DNA from: Euryarchaeota archaeon UBA181
GTDB taxonomy: Archaea; Thermoplasmatota; Poseidoniia; Poseidoniales; Thalassarchaeaceae
Reading direction: 5' to 3'
Assembly (NCBI GenBank): GCA_002496725.1
Contig: DALI01000049.1
Location: forward strand, 1-64,000
Length of the DNA: 64,000 nt
In this document: one piece after another, positions 9,441-18,720 of the stretch
Position numbering within the stretch: the first letter of the stretch is position 1
How the letters are laid out: each line of letters begins with the position of its first letter
The notes under the pieces: model-generated
What the model saw: the letters and a program-made list of their open reading frames with translations, nothing else
What the model was told of the DNA's origin: nothing
Database searches by the model: none
Made by a program: the position numbers and the translations under genes

Positions 9441-10021
9441 GAATCCATAATGTGATGCACAATCGAAATACACGAGTGCCCCTGTAGCCAAGTATCTCCC
9501 AAAGACAGGCTAGAAACTGTCTCAGGATCAAACACAACCTCCTTCTCAAGAGGTAAATCATCTGATATGACGAACCCGCATTTCCCACTTAGTGGGGTCT
9601 CTGAGATATCATCACCTGTCACGTCGAGGATGTAGCATGTGACGCCATCATCCTGCCACTCGCTCAATGTCTGCCGTATGCCTCCCCCGGATTGCCTTAT
9701 GCCCTTGGAAACATCAGAGAAGTGCCCTATGGGGGGAACAGGGGTCTTCATCAATGATTTGAAATGTCCTGCTATGGACCTTTCGTCAGGTCTCACGCCC
9801 CTCAGTTCAGAGCCATCAAAAAATACTCTTCGAGGTATCCCCTCGCCCATCAAGTGGGCCACTATCTGAGTATTCTTCCTGATGCCATGTGAAATGAATA
9901 ATGCTGAATTTATGGCTCTTACAATCACATCCATCCTCCCGCCGGTCCCCGGTAGATCGTTCAGGTTTAGCTTTCCCCCACTGGGGGTTCTGTGCCCGAC
10001 TATAGCAAATCTACGTTCCAG
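9428..10021 (-). CDS. trmY: tRNA pseudouridine(54) N1-methyltransferase TrmY, apparent CTG start
   Basis: SPOUT-class methyltransferase making N1-methylpseudouridine at tRNA position 54 in archaea. From the first in-frame ATG (9934) the protein begins MDVIVRAINSALF, which is already inside the family. The 28 codons upstream translate to the conserved TrmY N-terminus (RFAIVGHRTPSG then LNLNDLPGTGGR). Between an in-frame TAG and that region there is no ATG, GTG or TTG; the best candidate is CTG at 10021-10019, giving 197 residues, the normal family length. The C-terminal knot region has DVTGDD and a late Cys (GHSCIS). It lies 4 bases after srp54 on the same strand, so translational coupling is likely. 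A one-base sequencing error near the TGATG junction is the alternative. Confidence 0.88.
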   Translation of the reverse strand: MERRFAIVGHRTPSGGKLNLNDLPGTGGRMDVIVRAINSALFISHGIRKNTQIVAHLMGEGIPRRVFFDGSELRGVRPDERSIAGHFKSLMKTPVPPIGHFSDVSKGIRQSGGGIRQTLSEWQDDGVTCYILDVTGDDISETPLSGKCGFVISDDLPLEKEVVFDPETVSSLSLGDTWLQGHSCISIVHHIMDSQIQ

Positions 10022-10025
10022 GGCA

Positions 10026-11384
10026 TCACCCCATGCCTAGCTCAGAATCATCGAAATCCATCATCGATTGCATCTGCCTTCGGAATCGCCTATCGCCCTT
10101 CATGCCACGCATCATCTTCTTACTTCTGTTCCATTGGGCAAGTAATTCCTTCACTTCTTTCTCTGTGACCCCGGAGCCTCTGGCTATTCTTCTAATCCGA
10201 CTCGACTTGAGTAATACCGGCTCATCCTTCTCATTTTGGGTCATTGAATCCATGATTATTCTAAACTTCTCCAAGTTACTCTGCATCTGCTTTTTCTGAC
10301 CTCTGCTGAGATTCCCCATTCCTCCAAACATACTATCGGGTAAGTGTGAGAGCAGTTTGTCCATCGTTCCTATTTTACTCATCATTTCCATCTGGGAGTA
10401 CATATCGGTCAAAGTAAACCTCCCTGACATCATTCTTTGTGTGATCCGCATTGCTTCATCTTGATCCAAATCTTCCGGCGTTAGGTCAATTAGTCCCTTT
10501 ATGTCTCCCATTCCGAGTAATCTGGATATGAAACGATCAGATTCAAACTTCTCCAAGTCTTGGATTCTTTCTCCCTCGCCTACGAAAACGATAGGTGCGC
10601 CCGTGGTCGATACAGCGCTTAGTGCCCCTCCTCCTCTCGCAGTTCCATCTAGCTTAGTGACAATAGTTCCAGTTACTCCGACAAGATCATGAAAAGTCTC
10701 GGCAACCGGTCCAGCCGCCTGTCCAACCTGAGCGTCTATGACTAGGAATCTCTCGGTCGCATTAGCAATCTCAGCTATGGATACAAGCTCCTGCCTCAAT
10801 GAGTCATCAAGGCTGTCCCTCCCAGCTGTATCTATTATCACAACGTCAGAATTACTGAATTTTTTCAATCCATTCTTTACGATTTTAGATGCATCATCCT
10901 CTCCTGGTTCGCCATGAACTTCTACGCCCGTCCCCTCGAGCAACTGACAAAGCTGCTCATATGCCCCTGGACGGTGCGTATCAGCTTCTATGACAGAGAC
11001 TCTGACTCCATGTCTCCTCCTCCACCAATCTGCCACCTTGGCAGTCGTAGTGGTCTTACCCTGTCCATACAAGCCCACCATCAATATTGTTTCATTGTGC
11101 GGTCTAATGTCCCTAGGTGGCCCCAAGAGTCTAACTAGCTCCGTGTAAATGATGTTCATTGCATGAGTTTCTAGTTTAGTCCCAGGACGTGGCTCTTCCT
11201 CAACCATCCTTCTCTCGACCTTCTCAGTAAGTTCCTTTGTCTGCCGCACATTAAAATCAGCTTCCAGAAGTGCCCGCCTCAGAGACTTGCTGAGCTCCTT
11301 GACAGTCTCATCATCTACCTCCCTCTTTCCTTTAAGCAAGCCCGCAGAACCGAGAATTCTCATCTTCAACGTGTCGAGCGCCAT
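10026..11384 (-). CDS. Signal recognition particle protein SRP54
   Basis: GTPase subunit of the signal recognition particle, which binds signal sequences and SRP RNA and docks on FtsY. The start is ATG 11384 ([12 protein letters not shown]), giving 452 residues; the same frame stays open far upstream but that part has no family match and runs over the divergent gene. The N domain (about 1-90) is followed by the G domain with [19 protein letters not shown] and [10 protein letters not shown], then a Met-rich M domain (residues about 300-452). trmY follows directly. The divergent neighbour starts about 60 bases away. Confidence 0.97.
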   Translation of the reverse strand: MALDTLKMRILGSAGLLKGKREVDDETVKELSKSLRRALLEADFNVRQTKELTEKVERRMVEEEPRPGTKLETHAMNIIYTELVRLLGPPRDIRPHNETILMVGLYGQGKTTTTAKVADWWRRRHGVRVSVIEADTHRPGAYEQLCQLLEGTGVEVHGEPGEDDASKIVKNGLKKFSNSDVVIIDTAGRDSLDDSLRQELVSIAEIANATERFLVIDAQVGQAAGPVAETFHDLVGVTGTIVTKLDGTARGGGALSAVSTTGAPIVFVGEGERIQDLEKFESDRFISRLLGMGDIKGLIDLTPEDLDQDEAMRITQRMMSGRFTLTDMYSQMEMMSKIGTMDKLLSHLPDSMFGGMGNLSRGQKKQMQSNLEKFRIIMDSMTQNEKDEPVLLKSSRIRRIARGSGVTEKEVKELLAQWNRSKKMMRGMKGDRRFRRQMQSMMDFDDSELGMG

Positions 11385-11445
11385 GACCACGGGTCCCGAT
11401 AGGGTGGTTTGAACATTATCCGAGGCAGATGCACTCAAATGCCCG

Positions 11446-12246
11446 GTGCCATGGCATGCCATGGCTACAGGCATGTGGCAAACCCAAGCGGCATTCGCCA
11501 TAGGCATAATCGGTGTTTTCGTTGGCTGGCGTGGCTCTATAGCTAGGATGACAGGTTTTTTCGATCTCTCGGGCTCGGTAAAATACCTACTTTTCGGCAT
11601 TGTATCCGGGATGTTACTTGCATCAGCTGCCGACTCAATGATTTTGTCGGGAATTATCACCGGGCAAGTTAATATCGTTACCGCGGCATCATATGCGCTA
11701 CTGATAGCAATCGCAGAGTCGGCATTCGTACTATTCTTACTGGGGAGGCCCAGAAATGTGGCTCTGAGAGCGTCCCCTCCTTTCGGATGGACGTTAGGTC
11801 TTGGCATCGGTGCCATGCAAGCTTCCGTTCTGGCTTTCAGATTGTTTGACGAAGAACTCAATTCATCATTTTCGGGATTCTCCCCCTACTCAATATTGAT
11901 CTCTTTGCTGATTTCCATTACTGCCTGCACAGGACATGCTATGCTGGCAACATACCAAGGAGCGATGATTCTAGAGCCGAGTAGACTCGGGCCATTCTTC
12001 TCAACATCCATTCTCAGGGCCATTCTTCTTCTTTCTGTTATCTTGTCAATTTTTACTCCAGTTATTTTGTTGGCTCCCTTGACTGCAATAGTTGCGGCTT
12101 GGGCCCCCTCCCAAGAGAGGTGGCTGCCCTCAGGCCTCACTCCAGCGGCTAGACAGGCATATAGGAGGACTACAAGGCAGTCAGAGAGGCACAGGACTGC
12201 CTCAAACACCAGGAAAAGAGGCTCCCCAGTCAGTGAAGAGGAATAG
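11446..12246 (+). CDS. Integral membrane protein of unknown function
   Basis: A 266-residue protein with six or seven hydrophobic segments (roughly 10-25, 45-70, 75-105, 115-140, 150-175, 190-225) and a basic, Arg-rich C-terminal tail of about 40 residues. I do not recognise a family. GTG 11446 opens the frame; ATG codons at 11461 and 11473 are equally possible starts and would remove only a few residues. It is divergent from srp54 and 79 bases upstream of trkA, whose own TATA element suggests separate transcription. Confidence 0.7.
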   Translation: MPWHAMATGMWQTQAAFAIGIIGVFVGWRGSIARMTGFFDLSGSVKYLLFGIVSGMLLASAADSMILSGIITGQVNIVTAASYALLIAIAESAFVLFLLGRPRNVALRASPPFGWTLGLGIGAMQASVLAFRLFDEELNSSFSGFSPYSILISLLISITACTGHAMLATYQGAMILEPSRLGPFFSTSILRAILLLSVILSIFTPVILLAPLTAIVAAWAPSQERWLPSGLTPAARQAYRRTTRQSERHRTASNTRKRGSPVSEEE

Positions 12247-12293
12247 CACATAAACTCATCATTGGGGTTTTATCGGGCATGCGTATGGCGCAT

Positions 12294-12303
12294 GATTATA
12301 TTC
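12294..12303 (+). promoter_or_regulatory. TATA-like element for trkA
   Basis: GATTATATTC is centred about 27 bases before the trkA ATG, the spacing expected if transcription starts at or next to the start codon (leaderless mRNA). Confidence 0.5.
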
Positions 12304-12325
12304 ATCCGGTCAAGGGTTATGGTCA

Positions 12326-13744
12326 ATGAGGGTGATTATAGCCGGAGCAGGCGAGGTCGGACGTGGAGTTGCAGCCGCTTTGCGCCAGGAGCGTAGAAGC
12401 GTCGCACTCATTGACCCAGACCCATCTGCTATCAATGAATCACAGTATCTCGATTGTCTTCTGATAACCGGGAGTGCCCTCTCCAGAGATTCTCTGATGA
12501 GGGCTGGAATAAGTGATGCTGAAATTTTCATCATGGCTACTAATGACGATATGGTGAATCTCCTAGGGTGCTCCTTTGCGAAAAAGGTCTACAGTGAGTT
12601 AGTAGGAGAGAGGAATGCAACTGGCTTGAGGACTATTGCCAATATCAACGACCCCACTCTAGACCATCCTTCGAGGGGTGCAGGGCCTCTTAGCAACTGG
12701 ACTAGGGCCGATCATATTGTCAGCGCTGCCGATGAGATAGTGGATCAGCTAGCCGCTAGTCTGCTAGCCCCCTCTATTGACGAGATTCTGCCCCTTGGCG
12801 AATCATCATGGATTGCATCCAGCGTAGTTACTACATCTTCTGCACTCATCGGAACCACCACTGGAGAGGTAGGGGGTATATTCTCCGGGATGCCCTCGAT
12901 ATACGCCATAAAAAAATCCGAAAAGAAAGGAGTTCTATGCAACGGGGACGAAATAATCGAGCCAGGCGATATCCTAGTCTTCGTCTCGAACTCAACAGAT
13001 CAATTCTCACAGATAACACGTAGCGTTGGAAAGACGGATCCGGAATTGAAAGAGAAGGCACAGATAGCTATTTTCGGAGCCAGCCAGTTTGGAGTCAGGC
13101 TGACTGGCCATTATCTCAGGAGAGGGCATAGTGTTGTTGTCATAGAGCCGGACCTAGACTTGGCAAATGAACTCGTAGGCTCAACTGTGGGAAATAGCAA
13201 GAGGTTGGATGTCATTCACGGGGACCCCCAAGACGAGGAGCTTCTGAGAGAGCTAGATATCCACAGTCACGATATTGCTGTCGCCGCTCTCGAGGATGAC
13301 AATCTCAATATCGCCATTTCCATGAGGGCCAAGGACAAGGGCGTTCAGAGGACTGGCCTTGTCCTCAAGGACAGAGCCCTAGTGGAAGCCGTTCATCGTA
13401 TCGGGACAATAAACCCCGTTAGTAGGAGACTAGTGGTAGTGACAGGGATTTTGAAATCAATCCATATGAATGTGCCAGGGACCTTCCAAGTGATTCCTAA
13501 TGTCTCAGAGGTCATTTCAATTTCGGCGGAGGTAAAGAGCGATCAAGGAATTGAAGGAAAGTCAGTATCCAAAGTAGAATCCAAGCTTGGGGCCAGAGTA
13601 GCCATGGTAGACAGGGTTCAGGAAGATGGTAAGACTATCGTACTTGATCCCAGTGACGTAGAATCTATTCAACTAGGCGATCGTCTGTACATTCTTTTGC
13701 TCAAAGAGCACCTGAAGAAGCTTGAGAAGACTTTCGGGAGCTAA
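12326..13744 (+). CDS. trkA: Potassium uptake regulatory subunit TrkA (two RCK domains)
   Basis: Cytoplasmic nucleotide-binding subunit that gates the TrkH potassium channel. The 472-residue protein has two tandem Rossmann RCK-N domains: the first starts RVIIAGAGEVG (residues 2-12) with an acidic LIDPD after the second strand, the second starts near residue 245 with AIFGASQFG and VIEPD. Each is followed by an RCK-C type lobe. Length matches tandem TrkA proteins. trkH follows 2 bases after the stop, forming a two-gene operon with its own promoter. Confidence 0.95.
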   Translation: MRVIIAGAGEVGRGVAAALRQERRSVALIDPDPSAINESQYLDCLLITGSALSRDSLMRAGISDAEIFIMATNDDMVNLLGCSFAKKVYSELVGERNATGLRTIANINDPTLDHPSRGAGPLSNWTRADHIVSAADEIVDQLAASLLAPSIDEILPLGESSWIASSVVTTSSALIGTTTGEVGGIFSGMPSIYAIKKSEKKGVLCNGDEIIEPGDILVFVSNSTDQFSQITRSVGKTDPELKEKAQIAIFGASQFGVRLTGHYLRRGHSVVVIEPDLDLANELVGSTVGNSKRLDVIHGDPQDEELLRELDIHSHDIAVAALEDDNLNIAISMRAKDKGVQRTGLVLKDRALVEAVHRIGTINPVSRRLVVVTGILKSIHMNVPGTFQVIPNVSEVISISAEVKSDQGIEGKSVSKVESKLGARVAMVDRVQEDGKTIVLDPSDVESIQLGDRLYILLLKEHLKKLEKTFGS

Positions 13745-13746
13745 TC

Positions 13747-15315
13747 ATGCGCTGGGACGTGGTCGGCTTTGTTTTGGGCTGGACGATTAGGCTGGTAGCT
13801 CTCCCACTAGCAATAGTTGCGGCATATAGTTGCTATTTGGAAGCCGAGGGCTATGAATTTGCCACTAGGGCATATCTTCTCCCTCTATTGCTAGCCGCAG
13901 TTGTCGGGCAAGGCCTCGTCTCTTTAGCCAAGGGAGCTGATACGGCATCGAGATTGAGGGACAAGGAAGCTTTCGCGTCTGTTGCTCTTGGTTGGATTCC
14001 AGTGGTCATCCTCGGTGCCCTCCCCTATTGGCTGGGGGGTGTATTCTACGGCCCCCTGGATCTCTCTACGGACACTGTCGGAATTGTAGACGTTCTCTCA
14101 GGTGCCGTCCATTCATGGTTTGAATCGATGTCAGGATTCACTACTACCGGTTCCACGGTAATTGACCACACAACTAGTCCAAGATGCCTAGAAGTATCAG
14201 ATTGCATAAGTGCCCAGCCACAGAGTCTGATACTGTGGAGGTCACTTACCCAATGGCTTGGGGGGATGGGTGTCATTATGTTGGGTCTGCTGATATTATC
14301 TCAGGCTCTCGGAGGCGGAATGTCCCTAGCTAGGGCAGAGCTAACCGGTCCATCACTTTCCAGATTAGGCCCATCACTACAGTGGACCGCAAGGAGACTT
14401 TGGACGATATATATCGTTCTTACAGCCATTGAGGTGATGCTTCTCAGATTCGTTGGAGAGATGAGTGTCTTCGACTCGGTGAATTATGCCCTTACCACTC
14501 TTTCCTCTGGGGGTTTCGGTACCACTGATGGTGGAATAATGGCTTTCGGATCAGCTAGGATAGAAGTAATTCTCATGGTATTCATGGTCCTCACTTGCAT
14601 AAACTTCAGCTTATTGCACTTAGTCCTATCAGGGAGATCAAAGGAAGCCATCAAGGATGGCGAAGTTCGGACTTATCTGTTTATCCTACTCGTTGCATGG
14701 ATTTCTATGGCATTCAACATCTATCAATCAGGCTCGCAAGACCTCGGTTTTCTTGAAACCATTAGGCACTCAATGTTCCAAGCTATATCCATATCAAGTA
14801 CCGGGTATTCCTCGGCAGATTTCGCTGCTTGGCCTCTCTTCAGTCAATTCGTATTACTGCTTTTGATGATCATAGGGGCTACAGCTGGATCGACAGGCGG
14901 CGGCTTGAAGGTTCTAAGAATCAGAATAGCATTCGAATTATCGAAAAGAGAGATTCTGAAAATAATACAGCCCAGGAAAGTGGTGGCTATCAGATTCAAT
15001 GATGAAGTGATTGACGAGAGAAGAATCTGGACCGTCCTAGGCATGCTCAGTTCCTGGACGGTACTGGTTACCGCCTCGATACTAGCTTTCTCTTTCTTGG
15101 AGCCATCTTTGGACATGACCGATGTTCTTTCTGTTTCCTTGTCGCTACTTGGTAACACCGGGCCAGCACTTGGTGCCTTTGGCCCCACGGCAACATGGGC
15201 ATCACTAGGGGAGCCCTCGATGATAATCGCCTCTCTACTAATGTGGCTCGGCCGTCTTGAACTACTCACCGTCTTGGTTTTACTACACCCGAAAACATGG
15301 CGAAGTGACAATTAG
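13747..15315 (+). CDS. trkH: Potassium transporter TrkH
   Basis: Membrane channel-like subunit of Trk potassium uptake, 522 residues. Four pore-loop signatures with the filter glycine are visible in order: SGFTTTGST, LSSGGFGTT, SSTGYSSADF and LLGNTGPA. Hydrophobic segments number about ten to twelve. It starts 2 bases after trkA. Its stop codon overlaps the stop of convergent rfcL by 4 bases (TTAG), leaving no intergenic terminator. Confidence 0.95.
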   Translation: MRWDVVGFVLGWTIRLVALPLAIVAAYSCYLEAEGYEFATRAYLLPLLLAAVVGQGLVSLAKGADTASRLRDKEAFASVALGWIPVVILGALPYWLGGVFYGPLDLSTDTVGIVDVLSGAVHSWFESMSGFTTTGSTVIDHTTSPRCLEVSDCISAQPQSLILWRSLTQWLGGMGVIMLGLLILSQALGGGMSLARAELTGPSLSRLGPSLQWTARRLWTIYIVLTAIEVMLLRFVGEMSVFDSVNYALTTLSSGGFGTTDGGIMAFGSARIEVILMVFMVLTCINFSLLHLVLSGRSKEAIKDGEVRTYLFILLVAWISMAFNIYQSGSQDLGFLETIRHSMFQAISISSTGYSSADFAAWPLFSQFVLLLLMIIGATAGSTGGGLKVLRIRIAFELSKREILKIIQPRKVVAIRFNDEVIDERRIWTVLGMLSSWTVLVTASILAFSFLEPSLDMTDVLSVSLSLLGNTGPALGAFGPTATWASLGEPSMIIASLLMWLGRLELLTVLVLLHPKTWRSDN

Positions 15316-16808
15316 AAAGAATCCAATGTGAATTGTTTGTCACCAGACTCTGAAGCCTTGATATTAGGTGTGACATCCTCTTCATTTGCTTCCACGTGTT
15401 CGTCTTTCTGATCGATTTCATCAAATTTTTTTATTATCAATTTTCCCTGCTTGCTACTCTTTGCTATTCCATGCAAAGACAGGTGTTCCTCGACCCCAAT
15501 GCCCATTCTGGAGGAGAGGCTGAAATCCATAGGGTCGCCTCCAAGTGATTCATCATGGACAGCCAATAACAAGGGCCAAAGCTCCTCTCTGAATGACGAC
15601 CGACTCGTAGATACCTTGCTTGACATAGTGGTGACGACATTCACACTCCTCCATGACTCGCTGCCACGTCTTAGAAAATCAGGATACCCCAAGTATGGAT
15701 CGGACGTTATTGGAGTCTCCGATACTGCGGCTTGCGATGTTAGGGCCGAGCCCCAGTACCATGACCTGAAAGCACGATTAGTAAATTTAGTCGCTAACGA
15801 TCTGTCCGCTAATTCCATAGCTCCACTGATCGACGAGAGGCCCTTGGAATCGAATACAGATTGATTATTCCAGGAGAACCAAGCAAGCATCTGATCAGGA
15901 TCCTTGTCACTGTTTCTTAGGATCTCTGATGCCAACTGCCCATTCCTACTGGAGTATATCTCCTTCATGGCCCTGAAAACATCAATTTGTGAGTCTCTAA
16001 TTGCTACAGACCTAAGTCCTCTAACTTCTTCGATAGTGATGTGCCCCTCAGATAGTGCCGATACCGCTTGAAGGTCCCTCACAAGGGCCCTAAGATCTCC
16101 TGGATTTCCAGAAATTAGCTCCTCCAAAGCACCGGGATCAATAGAAATGCCCTCCTCATCGAGAATTCTGTATGCAATCTTCCTCATATCTCCCTGATTG
16201 GCCCTCTTGAACTGAATCATGTCAGCCAGTCTCAGTACTCTGTCTCTATTCATCCTCCACGATCTCCCACTTCCCCACAACCTCATGGGGTCATTACAAG
16301 TCATAATGACCGGTTGCATGGATGAACTAAGGAGATTCATCAGCTCCGCTTTCCCCCCAGAGTCTCCTGAGATATTCTTAGAACCGTCATCAGATGAGAT
16401 TGATTTCCCTATCCTATCTTCTGATATCTTTGAGAACCCCCCTGCAAGATGATCTACCTCATCTAAGAGAATAACGGTTTTTCCCTCAGTTGACGATCCA
16501 CTGGAGAATAGATCCAGCGAAATATGCTGAGACCCCCTCGTCGCGACCTTTCTGATAGAGGCTGCATTCCTCTCCTCCGAAGCATTTAGCTCTATGATGG
16601 CCCACTCCCTCTCCTTTGCCACAGCCTTTGCCAGAGTGGTCTTGCCAACTCCTGGGGGGCCGGAAAGCAAGATACCTCTCTTTTTGGGAATCTTATCGCC
16701 CCTCCAACTATCTAGCCATTGCCTGATAGTACTGATCTGCGCACCATTCCCTTCCATCTCCCTGATGTTACCTGGACGGTAGCGTTCAGTCCAATCGTCA
16801 GCAGACAC
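15312..16808 (-). CDS. rfcL: Replication factor C large subunit (clamp loader)
   Basis: AAA+ ATPase that, with RfcS, loads the PCNA sliding clamp. Walker A GPPGVGKTT is at residues 50-58, and Walker B is LLDEVDHLAG. The 498-residue length is typical of archaeal RfcL. The last residues, QFTLDSF, form a PIP box (Q-x-x-L-x-x-F) for binding PCNA, as in other archaeal large subunits. The gene lies 38 bases downstream of glyS on the same strand and ends in a 4-base overlap with trkH. Confidence 0.95.
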   Translation of the reverse strand: MSADDWTERYRPGNIREMEGNGAQISTIRQWLDSWRGDKIPKKRGILLSGPPGVGKTTLAKAVAKEREWAIIELNASEERNAASIRKVATRGSQHISLDLFSSGSSTEGKTVILLDEVDHLAGGFSKISEDRIGKSISSDDGSKNISGDSGGKAELMNLLSSSMQPVIMTCNDPMRLWGSGRSWRMNRDRVLRLADMIQFKRANQGDMRKIAYRILDEEGISIDPGALEELISGNPGDLRALVRDLQAVSALSEGHITIEEVRGLRSVAIRDSQIDVFRAMKEIYSSRNGQLASEILRNSDKDPDQMLAWFSWNNQSVFDSKGLSSISGAMELADRSLATKFTNRAFRSWYWGSALTSQAAVSETPITSDPYLGYPDFLRRGSESWRSVNVVTTMSSKVSTSRSSFREELWPLLLAVHDESLGGDPMDFSLSSRMGIGVEEHLSLHGIAKSSKQGKLIIKKFDEIDQKDEHVEANEEDVTPNIKASESGDKQFTLDSF

Positions 16809-16846
16809 GTTTGCCCGTTGAGTAGGGGCCCCATGAAGATTGGGAG

Positions 16847-18565
16847 TCAGAATAGAGATTCTATAGTTCGATTTTTAACGTGCACTATCAATTCCTCGGA
16901 GCTTATTCTAACTTGTCTTTGATCATCTCTCTTTCTTACGGTGACAGTCCCGTCATCAAGGGTTGAGTGATCAACGGTAATGGCCCAAGGGACTCCAATC
17001 TCATCTGCCCTGGCGTACCTTTTACCGATTGACCCAGAAGAGTCGATATCCGCATGAATCCCTCTAATGGTAGAAACTTGATTGAACATACCCCTCGCAA
17101 ATTCACCCATTCCATCCTTGTCGAATAGGGGTAATATCGACAGGTCATATGGGCATACCGTTTCACTCAATCTTAGGGTGACATAGCCTTCCTCGTCCTT
17201 CCCATCCTCAATGAAGGAATGATCAAGAACATGCCAGATTATTCTATCTATGCCGAATGCGGGCTCTATCACATGGGGTGTAAACCATTCTCCGTGAATA
17301 TTTCTCTCCTCCTTCACCAAGCTAACCATTTCCTTTGTTATTTCAGCCTCGAAACCACCATCCAGAACTATGGTGAATGGAAAGGATCCCGGTATGTCGA
17401 CCAATTCAGAAATAGCGGTGGAAATAGCACCCGCCCTTTGCTTGAATAATGGCCCAATAACTGAACTATTGGGAGAGAGTCCCTCCTTGAATATTTTCTT
17501 AGGGGTAACAAACTGCCTCCAAGAGCGGAGGAGGTTGCTCCCTGAATGCAATTCATGGGATTCGAGATCATGGCAGGTTCTATTCGCTATGCCTACGCAC
17601 TCAATCCAATCATATTCTCCCAGAATCTCACAGTCCCAGCAGTCAGATGCGTAATGCGCCATTTCCGAACCAGCGTGTTGCCTAAACCTAATCTTTTCAG
17701 AATCAATTCCAATTTTGGTCAAGAAATCATATGTTCTTGCCATAAACCAAGCTACGGTACTGTGCTTAATCAATCCCGATTGGTTTGCCTCACTGAAGGT
17801 TGATCTAATTTCTCCTTGATTCTCACCTTCTGGATCAGGAATCAGACTAATCTTGTCAGTATATTGTCCCAGATCTCCGCATGGTTGGTCCAATGGATCT
17901 ATGAAGTATTCTAATTCGGCCATATTGAATTCCCTCAGTCTAATCATCCCCTTCCTAGGGCTGATTTCATTCCTATATCCTCTACCTGTCTGGACCGCAC
18001 CAAAAGGTAATTTTTGCTTAAAATGACGATATAATGAGGGGAATAGCATAAACATTCCCTGAGCTGTTTCAGGCCTCATGTATGCTTCTCTTCCCCCACC
18101 CATGGCACCGATAGTTGTGGGGAACATCAGGTTCATTGGCCTAGCTTTAGCCCATTCTCCTCCTTGACAGTTGGGACAAGTTACCGAGTTTGAAGAAATG
18201 AGCGAATCCAGCTCTTCTCCTTCCAAAGTATCTGGACTGGGATGCATACCCTCGACTAAGTGATCACTGCGAAAGATAGCATTACAGGACAAACATTCAG
18301 ACATCTGATCATTAAATTCGCCAACATGTCCACTTGCAACTAGAACTGCCTTGGGAGTAATGGTGGGCGAATCAACCTCCACGATGTCACCATTCGAGGT
18401 CCAGTGATCGATCCATGCTTGAATCACCTTGCGCTTTATCCTAGCTCCAACCGGGCCATAATCAACCAACCCTGCCACTCCGCCATAAATCTCAAACGAA
18501 GGCAGTACAATGCCACGACGGCGCATCATAGATGTGAGCCTGTCAAGCCTCCTAGATTCGGGCAT
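16847..18565 (-). CDS. glyS: Glycyl-tRNA synthetase (archaeal/eukaryotic homodimeric type)
   Basis: Class II synthetase of 572 residues. Evidence includes the N-terminal RRRGIVLPSFEIYGGVAG patch, two Cys pairs of a zinc-binding insert (CLSCN and CPNCQ), the motif 2 region GRGYRNEISPRKG with LREFNMAELEYF following, and a C-terminal anticodon-binding domain with VIEPAFGIDRI. ATG 18565 gives a standard N-terminus. It leads a minus-strand pair with rfcL. The divergent lhr-like gene starts about 155 bases away; that gap shows no RNA gene. Confidence 0.96.
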   Translation of the reverse strand: MPESRRLDRLTSMMRRRGIVLPSFEIYGGVAGLVDYGPVGARIKRKVIQAWIDHWTSNGDIVEVDSPTITPKAVLVASGHVGEFNDQMSECLSCNAIFRSDHLVEGMHPSPDTLEGEELDSLISSNSVTCPNCQGGEWAKARPMNLMFPTTIGAMGGGREAYMRPETAQGMFMLFPSLYRHFKQKLPFGAVQTGRGYRNEISPRKGMIRLREFNMAELEYFIDPLDQPCGDLGQYTDKISLIPDPEGENQGEIRSTFSEANQSGLIKHSTVAWFMARTYDFLTKIGIDSEKIRFRQHAGSEMAHYASDCWDCEILGEYDWIECVGIANRTCHDLESHELHSGSNLLRSWRQFVTPKKIFKEGLSPNSSVIGPLFKQRAGAISTAISELVDIPGSFPFTIVLDGGFEAEITKEMVSLVKEERNIHGEWFTPHVIEPAFGIDRIIWHVLDHSFIEDGKDEEGYVTLRLSETVCPYDLSILPLFDKDGMGEFARGMFNQVSTIRGIHADIDSSGSIGKRYARADEIGVPWAITVDHSTLDDGTVTVRKRDDQRQVRISSEELIVHVKNRTIESLF

Positions 18566-18720
18566 TGTATCGGCGACTCCATCACCTGTCTTTCAAGCCA
18601 TCCTTGAGATTGGGGCCGATGAACAGGAACCGAGGGGTATTTTGCCATGTCACACAGACTCAAAAATGAGACTCTTAGAGAAGCATTGATGTACTCTTAG
18701 GAAGCCCAACAGAGTGATAG

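Noticed and set aside
9428..9934. TrmY as a truncated 168-residue gene starting at the ATG
   Set aside because: Conserved family residues are encoded directly upstream in the same frame, so the gene is full length with an unusual start.
11385..11861. Open extension upstream of SRP54 adding 159 residues
   Set aside because: It has no SRP54 similarity and lies across the divergent membrane protein gene; ATG 11384 gives the standard N-terminus.
18566..18720. Possible tRNA or small RNA in the longest intergenic gaps (also 4579-4708, 40277-40368, 61096-61205)
   Set aside because: I looked for cloverleaf T-loop patterns and strong folds and saw none beyond the hairpins and promoter-like elements listed.
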